Positions 55,963 to 64,000 of a stretch of 64,000 nt of DNA are shown here, piece after piece. Position 1 is the stretch's first letter. Every line of letters starts with the position of its first letter. Origin of the DNA: Amycolatopsis sp. NBC_00345 (GTDB lineage Bacteria > Actinomycetota > Actinomycetes > Mycobacteriales > Pseudonocardiaceae); assembly GCF_036116635.1 (NCBI RefSeq), contig NZ_CP107995.1:3038001-3102000 (forward strand). The letters are read 5' to 3'. The notes beneath the pieces are model-generated. The model saw nothing but the letters and a program-made list of their open reading frames with translations, had not been told where the DNA came from and did no database searches. The translations under genes and the position numbers were made by a program.

Positions 55963-57654
55963 GTGACGACGGCTGCAGCGACCACCGGGCGGGACGTGCT
56001 GCGGAGCGCGATCGCCGGGCAGCGGAAGCCGGTGGTGCTCGCCTCCGTGCTGGCCGCCACCCACCAGGGCGGCGAGGCACTGGTGCCGGTCGTGATCGGC
56101 GTGGTGATCGACCGCGCCGTCGCGGACAGCTCCGTGCTCACGCTCGTGCAATGGCTGGGTGTGCTCGGCGTGGTGTTCCTGGTCCTGTCGTACAGCTACC
56201 GCTTCGGCGCGCGGGCGGCCGAACGGGCTTCGGAACTCGCCGCGCACGACATCCGGCTGCGGCTCAGCCGCCGGGTGCTGCACCCGCGCGGTGGCGCCGA
56301 AAACGGCGCGCTGGCGGGTGAGCTCGCGAGCGTCGGCACCTCCGACGCGCGCCGCGTCGGCATGGTCGACGCCGTGCTGCCGTTCGGGTTCTCCGCGCTC
56401 GCCGGGCTCGTGGTGAGCGCGGTGGTGCTGCTGCGGATGTCCGTGCCGCTCGGGCTGCTCGTGCTGCTGGGCACGCCGCCGCTGCTGTTGCTGGCGCACC
56501 TGATCGGCAAGCCACTGGAACGGCGCAGCGAGGTGGAACAGGAGCGCGCGGCCCACGCTTCGGGCGTCGCGACCGACCTCGTCGCGGGCCTGCGCGTGCT
56601 CAAGGGCATCGGCGCGGAGCCCGCCGCGGTCGCGCGGTACCGCCGGACCAGCCAGGACTCGTTGCTGGCCACGGTGAAGGCGGCCCGCGCGCAGGCCTGG
56701 CACAACGGCGCGCTGCTCGCGCTGACCGGCATCTTCATCGCCCTGGTCGCCCTCGTCGGCGGCAACCTCGCCGCGAACGGCGACATCACCATCGGCGACC
56801 TCGTCGCGGCGGTCGGGCTCGCCCAGTTCCTGCAGACGCCGTTCTCGATTTTCGCCTGGGTCAACGGGCAGCTGGCCCAGGGCCGCGCCTCGGCCGGCCG
56901 GGTCGCGGCCGTGCTGAACGCGCCGCTCGCCGTGCCGGACGGCGAGGCCGGCCTGCCCGCGCCCGCCGGCGGCCGGGTCGAGCTTTCCGGTGTCACCCAA
57001 GGAAAGCTGCGCGGGCTCGACCTCGCCGTGCCACCCGGCCAGCTGCTCGGCGTGGTCACCACCGACCCCGCCGCGGCCACCGACCTGCTCGACTGCCTCG
57101 GCCGGTTCACCGACCCGGCGGCGGGCACCGTGCGGGTCGACGCCGCCGACCTGTCCACAGTGGACCCGGACCGGGTCCGCGAGGTCGTGCTCGTCGCCGC
57201 GCACGACGCCGACCTGTTCGAGGGAACCCTGGAGGAGAACGTGCGAGCGGGAGCGACCGGACTGTCCGACGGCGTGCTGTCCGCCGCGGCCGCCGACGAG
57301 GTGGCGAGCACGCTGCCCTCGGGCACGGCCACGGCGGTCACCGAGCGCGGGCGGTCGCTCTCGGGCGGGCAGCGGCAGCGCGTCGCGCTCGCCCGCGCGC
57401 TCGCCAGGGACGCCCCGGTGCTCGTGCTGCACGACCCGACCACGGCGGTGGACACGGTGACCGAGGCCCGCATCGCCGACGGGGTCGCCCGGCTCCGCCG
57501 CGGCCGCACCACGATCGTCGTCACCACCAGCCCGGCGCTGCTCGCGGCCACCGACCGAGTGGTGCTGCTCGAGGACGGCCGGGTGGTCGCCGACAGCGAC
57601 CACGCCGGGCTGGTCCGAGAGCGCGCCGACTACCGCGCGGCGGTGCTGTCATGA
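55963..57654 (+). CDS. ABC transporter fused TMD-NBD, subunit with degenerate ATP site
   Basis: 563 residues from GTG 55963 (GGAGG upstream). Six-helix exporter-type membrane domain (1-310) and NBD (335-563). The P-loop position reads GVVTTDPAAATDLL (363-376), lacking GxGKST. Walker B is VLVLHD (Asp replaced by His490, the Glu position by Asp491). The ABC signature LSGGQ (466-470) is intact. Forms a pair with the next gene (ATGA overlap), together resembling IrtAB/heterodimeric exporters. Iron-box control suggests siderophore export or import. Confidence 0.9.
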   Translation: MTTAAATTGRDVLRSAIAGQRKPVVLASVLAATHQGGEALVPVVIGVVIDRAVADSSVLTLVQWLGVLGVVFLVLSYSYRFGARAAERASELAAHDIRLRLSRRVLHPRGGAENGALAGELASVGTSDARRVGMVDAVLPFGFSALAGLVVSAVVLLRMSVPLGLLVLLGTPPLLLLAHLIGKPLERRSEVEQERAAHASGVATDLVAGLRVLKGIGAEPAAVARYRRTSQDSLLATVKAARAQAWHNGALLALTGIFIALVALVGGNLAANGDITIGDLVAAVGLAQFLQTPFSIFAWVNGQLAQGRASAGRVAAVLNAPLAVPDGEAGLPAPAGGRVELSGVTQGKLRGLDLAVPPGQLLGVVTTDPAAATDLLDCLGRFTDPAAGTVRVDAADLSTVDPDRVREVVLVAAHDADLFEGTLEENVRAGATGLSDGVLSAAAADEVASTLPSGTATAVTERGRSLSGGQRQRVALARALARDAPVLVLHDPTTAVDTVTEARIADGVARLRRGRTTIVVTTSPALLAATDRVVLLEDGRVVADSDHAGLVRERADYRAAVLS

Positions 57655-59429
57655 ACGACGCTGTCACGACCGGCCGTGAGCTCCTGCCGACGGCCGGCGG
57701 CCCCCGGATCCGCGCCGTGCTCGGCGACCTGATTCGCCGTTCGAAGGGCCGCGCGCTCGGCTCGTTCGCCTTCATCGTCGGCGCCACGGCGGTCGGCCTG
57801 CTCACCGCGCCGCTGCTGGGCCGGGTCGTCGACCTGGTCGCGCAGCACCGGCCGGCGACGGACCTGGTCACCCCTGTGGTGTCGCTGGTGCTGGTCGCGG
57901 TGGTGTCGGCGATCGCGACGGCGCTGGGCGTGTCGATGCTCGCCCGGCTCGGCGAGACGATGCTGGCCGACCTGCGCGAGCGGTTCGTCGACCGCGCCCT
58001 GAGCCTGCCGCTGGAACAGGTCGAGAAGGCCGGCTCCGGCGACCTGACCACCCGCGTCACCAACGACGTCTCAGTGGTCGCCGAAGCCGTGCGCGAGGCG
58101 CTGCCGGAGCTGGGCCGCTCAGTGCTGACGATCGTGCTGACACTCGGCGCGATGGCCTTGCTCGACTGGCGGTTCCTGGTCGCCGCGCTGCTGTCCGTGC
58201 CGATCCAGCTGCACACCGTCCGCTGGTACGTGCGGCAGGCGAAGCCGCTCTACGCCGCGCAGCGCGCCGCTGTCGGCTCGCAGCAGCAGCAGTTGCTGGA
58301 CACCATCGGCGGCGCCAAGACCGTGCGCGCGTTCCGGCTGGCCGACCAGCACGTGGAGCGCGTCCGGGCCCGGTCCGAGGGCGCGGTGGAGCTGGCGTTG
58401 CGCGGGATCCGGCTGGTGACACGGTTCTTCGGGCGGCTGAACCTGGCCGAGTTCATCGGCCTGTCCGCCGTGCTCGCCGCGGGTTACCTGCTGGTGGGCG
58501 CGAACCTGGCGACGGTCGGCGTCGCGACCGCCGCCGCGCTCTACTTCCACAGCCTGTTCGGCCCGATCAACACCGCCCTCGCACTGGTCGACGACGCGCA
58601 GGCGGCGGCCGCGAGCCTGGCCCGGCTGATCGGCGTCGCCGACCTGCCCGCACCGGCCGAACCGCAGCGGCCCGGGCGGCCGGTGGACTCCTCGGTCAAG
58701 GCGACCGCGGTCGGTCACTCCTATGTGGACGGTCACCCGGTGCTGCGGGAGGTCGACCTCGACCTCTCCCCCGGCGAGCGCGTCGCGCTGGTCGGCGCGA
58801 GCGGCGCCGGGAAGACGACGCTGGCGAAGCTCGTCGCCGGCATCCACCGGGCCAGTTCCGGCGCGGTGTCGCTCGGCGGCGTCCCGCTCGACGAGCTGGG
58901 CCCGGCCCAGACCCGGCGCACGGTCGCGCTCATCAGCCAGGAGGTGCACGTCTTCAGCGGCACCCTGGCCGACGACCTGCGCCTCGCCCGCCCCGAGGCG
59001 AGCGACGAGGAGCTGCGGGCCGCGTTGACGGCCGTCGGCGCGCTCGGCTGGGCCGAGGCCCTGCCGGACGGGCTCGCGACCGTCGTCGGCGAGGGCGGGC
59101 ACCAGCTCACCGTCACGCAGGCGCAGCAGCTCGCCCTGGTCCGCCTGGTGCTGGCCGACCCGCCGGTGGCGATCCTGGACGAGGCCACCGCCGAGGCGGG
59201 CAGCGCGGGCGCGAAGACGCTCGAAGCGGCCGCGGCGGCGGCGCTGTCCGGACGGACCGGGCTGGTCGTGGCGCACCGGCTCACCCAGGCGGCGGCGTCG
59301 GACCGGATCGTGGTCCTCGACGCGGGCGCCGTGGTCGAGACCGGAACGCACGACGAGCTGGTGGCCGCGGGTGGTGCGTACGCGACGTTGTGGGCCGCCT
59401 GGTCGGGGCAGCGCGAAGTCACGACGTGA
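57651..59429 (+). CDS. ABC transporter fused TMD-NBD, catalytic subunit
   Basis: 592 residues. Membrane domain 1-320; NBD with intact P-loop GASGAGKTT (382-390) and Walker B VAILDE (506-511), but a lost signature: LTVTQ (486-490) replaces LSGGQ. So it supplies the nucleotide-binding side for the composite site completed by the partner's LSGGQ. The other site has lost everything. The last 17 codons are repeated twice beyond the stop. Confidence 0.9.
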   Translation: MNDAVTTGRELLPTAGGPRIRAVLGDLIRRSKGRALGSFAFIVGATAVGLLTAPLLGRVVDLVAQHRPATDLVTPVVSLVLVAVVSAIATALGVSMLARLGETMLADLRERFVDRALSLPLEQVEKAGSGDLTTRVTNDVSVVAEAVREALPELGRSVLTIVLTLGAMALLDWRFLVAALLSVPIQLHTVRWYVRQAKPLYAAQRAAVGSQQQQLLDTIGGAKTVRAFRLADQHVERVRARSEGAVELALRGIRLVTRFFGRLNLAEFIGLSAVLAAGYLLVGANLATVGVATAAALYFHSLFGPINTALALVDDAQAAAASLARLIGVADLPAPAEPQRPGRPVDSSVKATAVGHSYVDGHPVLREVDLDLSPGERVALVGASGAGKTTLAKLVAGIHRASSGAVSLGGVPLDELGPAQTRRTVALISQEVHVFSGTLADDLRLARPEASDEELRAALTAVGALGWAEALPDGLATVVGEGGHQLTVTQAQQLALVRLVLADPPVAILDEATAEAGSAGAKTLEAAAAAALSGRTGLVVAHRLTQAAASDRIVVLDAGAVVETGTHDELVAAGGAYATLWAAWSGQREVTT

Positions 59430-59536
59430 GCGCTGTACGCGACGTTGTCGCCGCTTGGTCTGGGTAGCGAGCCGCAACGTGAGCCGTACGCGACGTTGTG
59501 GCCGCTTGGCCGGGGTAGCGAGCCACAACGTGAGCG
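59378..59536 (+). repeat. Three tandem copies of a gene 3' end, in frame
   Basis: Copies begin GTACGCGACGTTGT at 59378 (inside the ABC gene), 59435 and 59486; offsets are 57 and 51 bp, both multiples of three. Copies 2 and 3 would encode YATLSPLGLGSEPQRE and YATLWPLGRGSEPQRE. Only one TGA (59427-59429) precedes them; the frame then stays open until TAA after PD at about 59597. Copy 3 also contains a 10-bp inverted repeat (ACGTTGTGGC/GCCACAACGT). Confidence 0.8.
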
Positions 59537-59577
59537 GCGCCGCAGCCGTCATCCTTGCGTCGGCGGCCGAGAACGTC

Positions 59578-59596
59578 TTAGGTTAGCCAAACCTGA
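59578..59596. promoter_or_regulatory. Iron box upstream of the binding-protein gene
   Basis: TTAGGTTAGCCAAACCTGA matches the IdeR/DmdR consensus at 16 of 19 positions, 27 bp before the gene start. Confidence 0.85.
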
Positions 59597-59623
59597 TTAA
59601 TCGAGATCGACCGCAAAGGACCG

Positions 59624-60703
59624 ATGATGGCCCGCTTCCCCCTTCTGTCCGCCGTGCGCGGGCGCGCCCGGATCGCCGGGGCGCTGACCTCGGCGCTCCT
59701 GCTGGCCGGCGTGCTCACGGCCTGCGGTTCCGGCTCCGACACCGCGGCCGCGCCGGGCGGGTCGTCCGGCGCCACGGACCCGGGCGCGTTCCCGGTCACC
59801 ATCGACCACAAGTACGGCTCGACGAAGATCGAGAAGGCGCCGCAGCGGGTGGTCACCGTCGGCCTCACCGAGCAGGACGCGCTGCTGGCCCTCGGCGTGG
59901 TCCCGGTCGGCACCACGGAGTGGCTGGGCAACTTCCCCGGCGCGGTCGGCCCGTGGGCCAAGGACAAGCTCGGCAACGCGCCGCTGCCGACCGTGCTGAA
60001 GGACTCCGACGGCCCGCAGTTCGAGAAGATCGCCGCGCTGAAGCCGGACCTGATCATCGGGCTGTACTCCGCGCTGACGCAGGAGCAGTACTCGACGCTG
60101 TCGAAGATCGCGCCGACGATCGCGCAGCCCAAGCAGTACAACGACTACGGCATCCCGTGGCAGGAGGCGACGAAGACGGTCGGCAAGGCGGTCGGCAAGG
60201 CCAAGGAGGCCGACCAGCTGGTGCAGGGCGTCGAGGACCAGTTCGCCAAGGCGCGCTCGGCGCACCCGGAGTTCGCCGGCAAGACGGCCCTGATGGCCAC
60301 GCAGTACGACGGCTACTTCGTCTACGGCAGCGAGGACCCGCGCTCCCGCATCCTGACCGACCTCGGTTTCAAGCTGCCCGCGAACCTCGACCAGGCCATC
60401 GGCGACAAGTTCGGCGCGAACATCAGCGCCGAGCGCACCGACCTGCTGAACGTCGACGCGCTGGTCTGGATCGTCGACACGATCGCCAACGGCCAGGCCA
60501 CCCTGGCGAAGGACAAGCTGTACTCGGGCCTGAACGTCGCGAAGCAGAAGCGCGAGGTCTTCATCGAAGACTCGAGCACCTACGGCAGCACGACGTCGTT
60601 CGTCAGCGTGCTGAGCCTGCCCTACCAGCTGGAGCGCCTCGTGCCCCAGCTCGCTGCGGCCGTGGACGGGAACCCGGCCACCGAGGTGAAGCCCGCCGGC
60701 TGA
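59624..60703 (+). CDS. Ferric-siderophore-binding lipoprotein (FecB/CchF-like)
   Basis: 359 residues. Signal peptide with lipobox VLTAC near residue 34. Type III periplasmic-binding fold (PQRVVTVGLTEQDALLALGV; FEKIAALKPDLIIGLYSALT; DALVWIVDTIANG). It captures a ferric hydroxamate-type siderophore for the FecCD permeases 4 kb upstream. Its own iron box precedes it and a terminator follows. Confidence 0.93.
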   Translation: MMARFPLLSAVRGRARIAGALTSALLLAGVLTACGSGSDTAAAPGGSSGATDPGAFPVTIDHKYGSTKIEKAPQRVVTVGLTEQDALLALGVVPVGTTEWLGNFPGAVGPWAKDKLGNAPLPTVLKDSDGPQFEKIAALKPDLIIGLYSALTQEQYSTLSKIAPTIAQPKQYNDYGIPWQEATKTVGKAVGKAKEADQLVQGVEDQFAKARSAHPEFAGKTALMATQYDGYFVYGSEDPRSRILTDLGFKLPANLDQAIGDKFGANISAERTDLLNVDALVWIVDTIANGQATLAKDKLYSGLNVAKQKREVFIEDSSTYGSTTSFVSVLSLPYQLERLVPQLAAAVDGNPATEVKPAG

Positions 60704-60765
60704 TCCGTCCACACTGGACAGTTCGGCTGCTTCGACCAGCCGGGCCTCGGCGTCCTCGAGATTTC

Positions 60766-60820
60766 ACCGGTCGGCCCCTGCCAGGCAAGCTCTCCGCCCG
60801 CCCGGCAGGGGCCGACCGGT
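60766..60820 (+). terminator. Terminator hairpin
   Basis: Perfect 17-bp arms (60766-60782 and 60804-60820), 21-nt loop, followed by GTTTCG. Ends the binding-protein transcript. Confidence 0.75.
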
Positions 60821-60892
60821 GTTTCGCGGGAGGTACGGGGTGGCGCCGGGGTGCGGCCGTCAGCGGAGCCTTGACGTGTAGCCATGTGGGTG

Positions 60893-60908
60893 ACGACCAT
60901 ACGTTCGA
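60893..60908. promoter_or_regulatory. LexA-box-like sequence
   Basis: ACGACCATACGTTCGA: right half GTTCGA perfect, left half 4 of 6, compared with the actinobacterial SOS box TCGAAC-N4-GTTCGA. Located 21 bp before the HNH gene start. Mycobacterial 13E12/DUF222 genes are SOS-induced, which makes the match plausible. Confidence 0.5.
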
Positions 60909-60928
60909 TTCGCCGGTATTCTTGCTGG

Positions 60929-62302
60929 GTGAGTACCACCACGGGCACCCGCGAGGCATGGCAGCTTCCGGATGCGGAACTGGCCACGCTTCTCCTGGCG
61001 TGCGAGGAAAAACTGCGCCGCGGTCAGGCGGAAATGCTCGGCCTCGTCGGCGAGGCCGGGCGGCGAGGGCTGGGCAAGACGCTGGGATTCAAGGACACCA
61101 CCGCGCTGCTGCGCGAGACGCTGCGGATCTCGTCCCGCGAGGCCGCCACCCGGATCGCCCACGCACACGCGACCACACCATCCACCTCACCAACCGGGGC
61201 GCCACAACCAGCATCGCTGGCAGCGACCGGACAGGCCCTCGCCGACGGCGTGATCAACCGCGAACACGTCCAGATCATCGTGACCCTGTTCGCCACCTGC
61301 CCGGCCGCGATCAACGCCGAAACCCGCGCCACCGACGAAGCCACCCTGATCGCACTGGCCACCCACGCAGCCCCCGAAGCCCTGCGCACCGCCGGACGGC
61401 GCCTGCTGGCCTACTGGGACGACCACACCACCCCACCCGACGACCGGCAACGCCGCGACCTGCACCCGACGCGACGACTGCACATCACCCACCGCCCCGA
61501 CGGCAGCGCCCGCTTCACCGGCGAACTCGACCCCGACACCACCGCCGTCCTCGACGGACTGCTCGGCCCCCTGGCCAAACCCCGCCCCCACCCCGACACC
61601 CACGATCCCGGCACCCACGGCCCCGGCACCCACGGCCCCGACCCGCGCAGCACGGCCGAACGCCGCGGCGACGCCCTCGCCGACATCCTCGAACTCGCCG
61701 CCCGCTGCGACGACCTGACCGTGCAAGGCGGCGAACGAGCCGTGATGATCGTGACCGTCACCCTGGCCGACCTCGAAAGCCGCCTCACCCACACCCTGTC
61801 CACCACCCCCGGCATCGGCACCCCCGACGCACTACGCCGACACGCCTGCGAAGCAAAAGTCGTACCCGCCATCTTCGGCACCGACGGCCAGCCCTTGCAC
61901 CTCGGCCGCACCACCCGACTGGCCACCCCCACCCAACGCCACGCCCTGACCCTGCGCGACAAAGGATGCGCCCACCCCGGCTGTGATCGCAGCCCGAAAT
62001 GGTGCACCGTCCACCACGTGATCCCCTGGGCACAGGGCGGACCCACCAACCTCACCAACCTCGTCCTGCTCTGCCCCACCCACCACCGGCTCATCCACCA
62101 CAGCGGCTGGACCATCCAGATGCGCCACGGAATCCCCGAATTCCTCCCACCACCCTGGCTCGACCCCCACCGCACACCCCGACGCAACCACATCCACGAC
62201 ACCACACCACCACGCCACCGACCGGCCCAGCACACCTGGCACCGGCGACTCCACTACGGACGGACAACCGACCCCTCGCAGACACCCACGAGGACGCAAT
62301 GA
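60929..62302 (+). CDS. HNH endonuclease, DUF222/13E12-repeat family
   Basis: 457 residues from GTG 60929. The DUF222 helical region spans residues 1-330. The C-terminal HNH domain reads CAHPGCDRSPKWCTVHHVIP, then GGPTNLTNLVLLCPTHHRLIHH, with Cys/His metal ligands and the HH...N...H active site. A Pro/His/Gly repeat (THDPGTHGPGTHGPDP) interrupts the middle. Multicopy family in actinobacteria, often mobile or SOS-linked; target unknown. Codon use near the 3' end is notably C-rich (ACC, CAC, CCC runs). Confidence 0.88.
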   Translation: MSTTTGTREAWQLPDAELATLLLACEEKLRRGQAEMLGLVGEAGRRGLGKTLGFKDTTALLRETLRISSREAATRIAHAHATTPSTSPTGAPQPASLAATGQALADGVINREHVQIIVTLFATCPAAINAETRATDEATLIALATHAAPEALRTAGRRLLAYWDDHTTPPDDRQRRDLHPTRRLHITHRPDGSARFTGELDPDTTAVLDGLLGPLAKPRPHPDTHDPGTHGPGTHGPDPRSTAERRGDALADILELAARCDDLTVQGGERAVMIVTVTLADLESRLTHTLSTTPGIGTPDALRRHACEAKVVPAIFGTDGQPLHLGRTTRLATPTQRHALTLRDKGCAHPGCDRSPKWCTVHHVIPWAQGGPTNLTNLVLLCPTHHRLIHHSGWTIQMRHGIPEFLPPPWLDPHRTPRRNHIHDTTPPRHRPAQHTWHRRLHYGRTTDPSQTPTRTQ

Positions 62303-62617
62303 ACCGCCGAGCCAACCCCACCGGGAGCCAACCCCACCACCGGCAGCCAGGACGTCCGCGGCGACCTGCCGCCGTTCACCGGCGCCCTCAGCACCCTGCC
62401 TACTGCCCACAGCGACAGGAAAGGCTCAACGTGACGCCACCATGCATGCCACTCCAAGGCCACACCGCGGAAGTGCCCGAACAACGGGCCCTCCCGGGCT
62501 GATCCGGCCCGTTCTTCGACGCTACGTAGCTCAGGCGAACCGCCTCAGGACTCGATCAGCGACTTCGGCCGCAGGCCGGTCCAGTTCTGCTCGCCCTCTC
62601 GTGGGTCCGTCCGGCGA
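62303..62617. other. 315-bp intergenic region
   Basis: Between the HNH gene stop and the PKS stop (convergent). It holds the short direct repeat GCCAACCCCACC (two copies, 15 bp apart) near 62311-62337 and the palindrome TACGTA around 62524. No gene, tRNA or clear terminator was found. Confidence 0.5.
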
Positions 62618-64000
62618 TCAAGGGCGGCCGAGCTGGTCGTCCAGGAGGCGGAAGACGTCGTCGTCCGTGGCCGAGTCGAAGTCGAATTCGGGTTCCTGCC
62701 CAGCGGCCGGGCCGGTGCGGCGAGCCGCCCACTGGGTGCGGAGCACTTCGAGCCGGCCTTCGATCTGCTTGAACATCTCCTCGTCGACGGTGGCTGTCGC
62801 GAAGCTGCCCTCCAGCTGGTCGAGTTCGTCGAGGATGGACGCCGGGCCCGGACCCGCCGCGACCAGTTCGCCGCGGAGGTGGTCCACGAGCCCGGCCGGG
62901 GTCGGGTAGTCGAACAGCAGGGTGGCCGGGAGCCGGAGACCGGTCGCGGTGTTCATCCGGTTCCGGAATTCGACCGCGGTCAGTGAGTCGAAGCCCAGGT
63001 TCTGGAACTCGCGGTCCGGCTCGATCCCGCCGGCGTCGGCATGTCCGAGCACCAGCGCGACCTCGCCGCGGACGAGGTCCAGGAGCACCTCGTACCGGCC
63101 GTCGTCGTTCAGGCCGGCCAAACGGCTCACGAGCGAGTCCACCGGGACCGGACCGCCGGCCGCCGCTCGCCGCGGTGCCCGGATCAGGCCGCGCAGCAGC
63201 GCCGGGACCTCACCCCGGGCCCGCAGCGCGGCGAGGTCCAGCCGGGCCGGGACGACCGCCGGGTCACCGCTGCCCGTGCCCGCACTGCCCGTTGCCGCGT
63301 CGAACAGCGCCAGTCCCTCTTCCGGCGACAGCGCGGGCATGCCCGATCGCTCGAGCCGTTCGAGGTCGGCCTCGCTCAACGTGCCGGTCATTCCGGCGCC
63401 CTGAGCCCACGGGCCCCACGCCAGCGAAACGCCCGCGAGTCCCTCGGCGTGGCGCCGCCGGGCGAGCGCGTCGAGGAACGCGTTGCCCGCCGCGTAGTTC
63501 GCCTGGCCCGCGCCGCCGAACGTCCCGGCGACGGACGAGAACACCACAAACGCCTCCAGTGGCAGTTCGCGGGTGAGTTCGTGCAGGTGCCAGGCGGCGT
63601 CGGCCTTCGGCCGCAGCACGGCGGAGACCCGGTCCGGGGTAAGCGATTCGACGACCCCGTCGTCCAGCACCCCCGCGGTGTGCACGACCGCCGTCAGCGG
63701 GTGGGCGGCGGGCACGGCGGCCAGCAGGCCGGACACCGCGGACCGATCGGTCACGTCGCAGGCCACGACCGTGACCTCGGCACCCTGCTCACCGAGTTCC
63801 CGCACCAGCCGCTCGGCGTTCCCGGCGGCGAGACCGCTGCGGCTGGCCAGCAGCAGGTGACGGACGCCCCGCCCGGCCACGAGATGCCGGGCCAGCAGCG
63901 CGCCGAGCCCGCCGGTGCCACCGGTGACGAGCACCGTGCCTTCGGGATCCCAGTCCGCCGGTTCGCCGGCGGGGACCCGGACCAGCCGTCCCGCGAGGAC
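62618..64000 (-). CDS. Type I modular polyketide synthase, C-terminal KR-ACP-docking part
   Basis: 460 codons in view; the gene continues past the right edge. Ketoreductase: NADPH loop VLVTGGTGGLGALLARHL, LDD motif in HTAGVLDDGVVESL (B-type stereochemistry), active-site Ser in VFSSVAG, Tyr in GQANYAAGNAFLD. Acyl carrier protein: LGFDSLTAVEFRNR with the phosphopantetheine Ser. The last about 90 residues after the ACP (LDELDQLEGSFATATVDEEM onward) form a helical C-terminal docking domain. No thioesterase, so the chain passes to another PKS polypeptide. Confidence 0.95.
   Translation of the reverse strand, partial: VLAGRLVRVPAGEPADWDPEGTVLVTGGTGGLGALLARHLVAGRGVRHLLLASRSGLAAGNAERLVRELGEQGAEVTVVACDVTDRSAVSGLLAAVPAAHPLTAVVHTAGVLDDGVVESLTPDRVSAVLRPKADAAWHLHELTRELPLEAFVVFSSVAGTFGGAGQANYAAGNAFLDALARRRHAEGLAGVSLAWGPWAQGAGMTGTLSEADLERLERSGMPALSPEEGLALFDAATGSAGTGSGDPAVVPARLDLAALRARGEVPALLRGLIRAPRRAAAGGPVPVDSLVSRLAGLNDDGRYEVLLDLVRGEVALVLGHADAGGIEPDREFQNLGFDSLTAVEFRNRMNTATGLRLPATLLFDYPTPAGLVDHLRGELVAAGPGPASILDELDQLEGSFATATVDEEMFKQIEGRLEVLRTQWAARRTGPAAGQEPEFDFDSATDDDVFRLLDDQLGRP

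Noticed and set aside
60920..61986. A 688-codon plus-strand frame spanning the binding protein and the HNH gene
   Set aside because: Arg/Pro/His-rich read of both genes in the wrong frame.
61187..62410. Long Gly/Val-rich minus-strand frames opposite the HNH gene
   Set aside because: Antisense shadows of a C-rich coding sequence; the HNH frame has complete motifs.
1..64000. CRISPR arrays, tRNA or rRNA genes, plasmid or phage attachment sites
   Set aside because: No regularly spaced identical repeats with unique spacers, no cloverleaf-like sequences and no integrase were seen. The repeats near 18.9 kb and 59.4 kb are too few and are better explained as operators and gene-tail copies.

Overview
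The window is about 64 kb of very high-GC DNA with GTG/TTG starts, ATGA/GTGA-coupled operons, an ergothioneine operon, ESX/EspG-type genes, GarA and a modular type I polyketide synthase. This points to an actinomycete of the Pseudonocardiaceae, most likely an Amycolatopsis-like organism. That assignment is inferred from gene content and style; no search was run. I saw no rRNA, tRNA or CRISPR array.

Layout. 1-3.5 kb: egtABCD (minus strand; egtD runs off the left edge). 3.6-7.4 kb: LysR regulator, divergent Glu/Leu/Phe/Val dehydrogenase, small membrane protein, proline iminopeptidase. 7.4-10.7 kb: type VII secretion accessory operon (small ESX-like protein, DUF3558 lipoprotein, PPE-like substrate, EspG chaperone) without the core machinery. 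10.9-16.4 kb: AcnR-type repressor with a recognisable operator, maleylpyruvate-isomerase-like protein, two CNNM/CorC-type membrane proteins behind a structured leader, putative glycosylase, membrane-anchored binding protein. 16.4-24.1 kb: aldo/keto reductase, XRE regulator/NTF2 pair, then the conserved garA neighbourhood (gcvH-garA-ftsR-DUF151-MerR). This ends in a complete tandem glycine riboswitch that has no gene behind it.

24.3-31.3 kb: lipoprotein, acyl-CoA synthetase, crotonase, hydrolase, two small overlapping ORFs, siroheme synthase, ankyrin protein. 31.4-35.2 kb: a divergent zinc-starvation locus around a Zur box, holding the cysteine-free paralogues of L28, L33, S14, S18, L31 and L32 and two COG0523/CobW-family proteins, one without a P-loop. 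35.3-41.8 kb: DoxX-like protein, MarR/MFS pair, a dienelactone hydrolase broken by an inserted element and a deletion, DUF6295 protein, PLP decarboxylase-like gene, transporter. 42-47.5 kb: F420-type oxidoreductase and MpaB-type oxygenase with a TetR regulator; aldolase/acetaldehyde dehydrogenase with an IclR regulator. 47.5-52.1 kb: ssuCBAD sulfonate operon behind a small leader peptide, and a persulfide-dioxygenase-like hydrolase. 52.1-60.7 kb: DinB protein, DMT-type membrane protein, and a siderophore locus (two FecCD permeases, a heterodimeric ABC protein, a binding lipoprotein) flanked by two iron boxes. 60.9-62.3 kb: HNH/DUF222 endonuclease. 62.6-64 kb: 3' end of a PKS gene (KR-ACP-docking domain).

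Two themes stand out. First, metal and sulfur economy: Zur, iron-box and sulfur-leader controlled units lie within 30 kb. Second, gene 3' ends are unusually often duplicated, inverted or embedded in long perfect palindromes. In two genes extra copies of the coding tail lie in frame behind a single TGA. The strongest oddities are the orphan glycine riboswitch beside an array of DasR-like operator sequences, these 3'-end duplications, and the interrupted dienelactone hydrolase.
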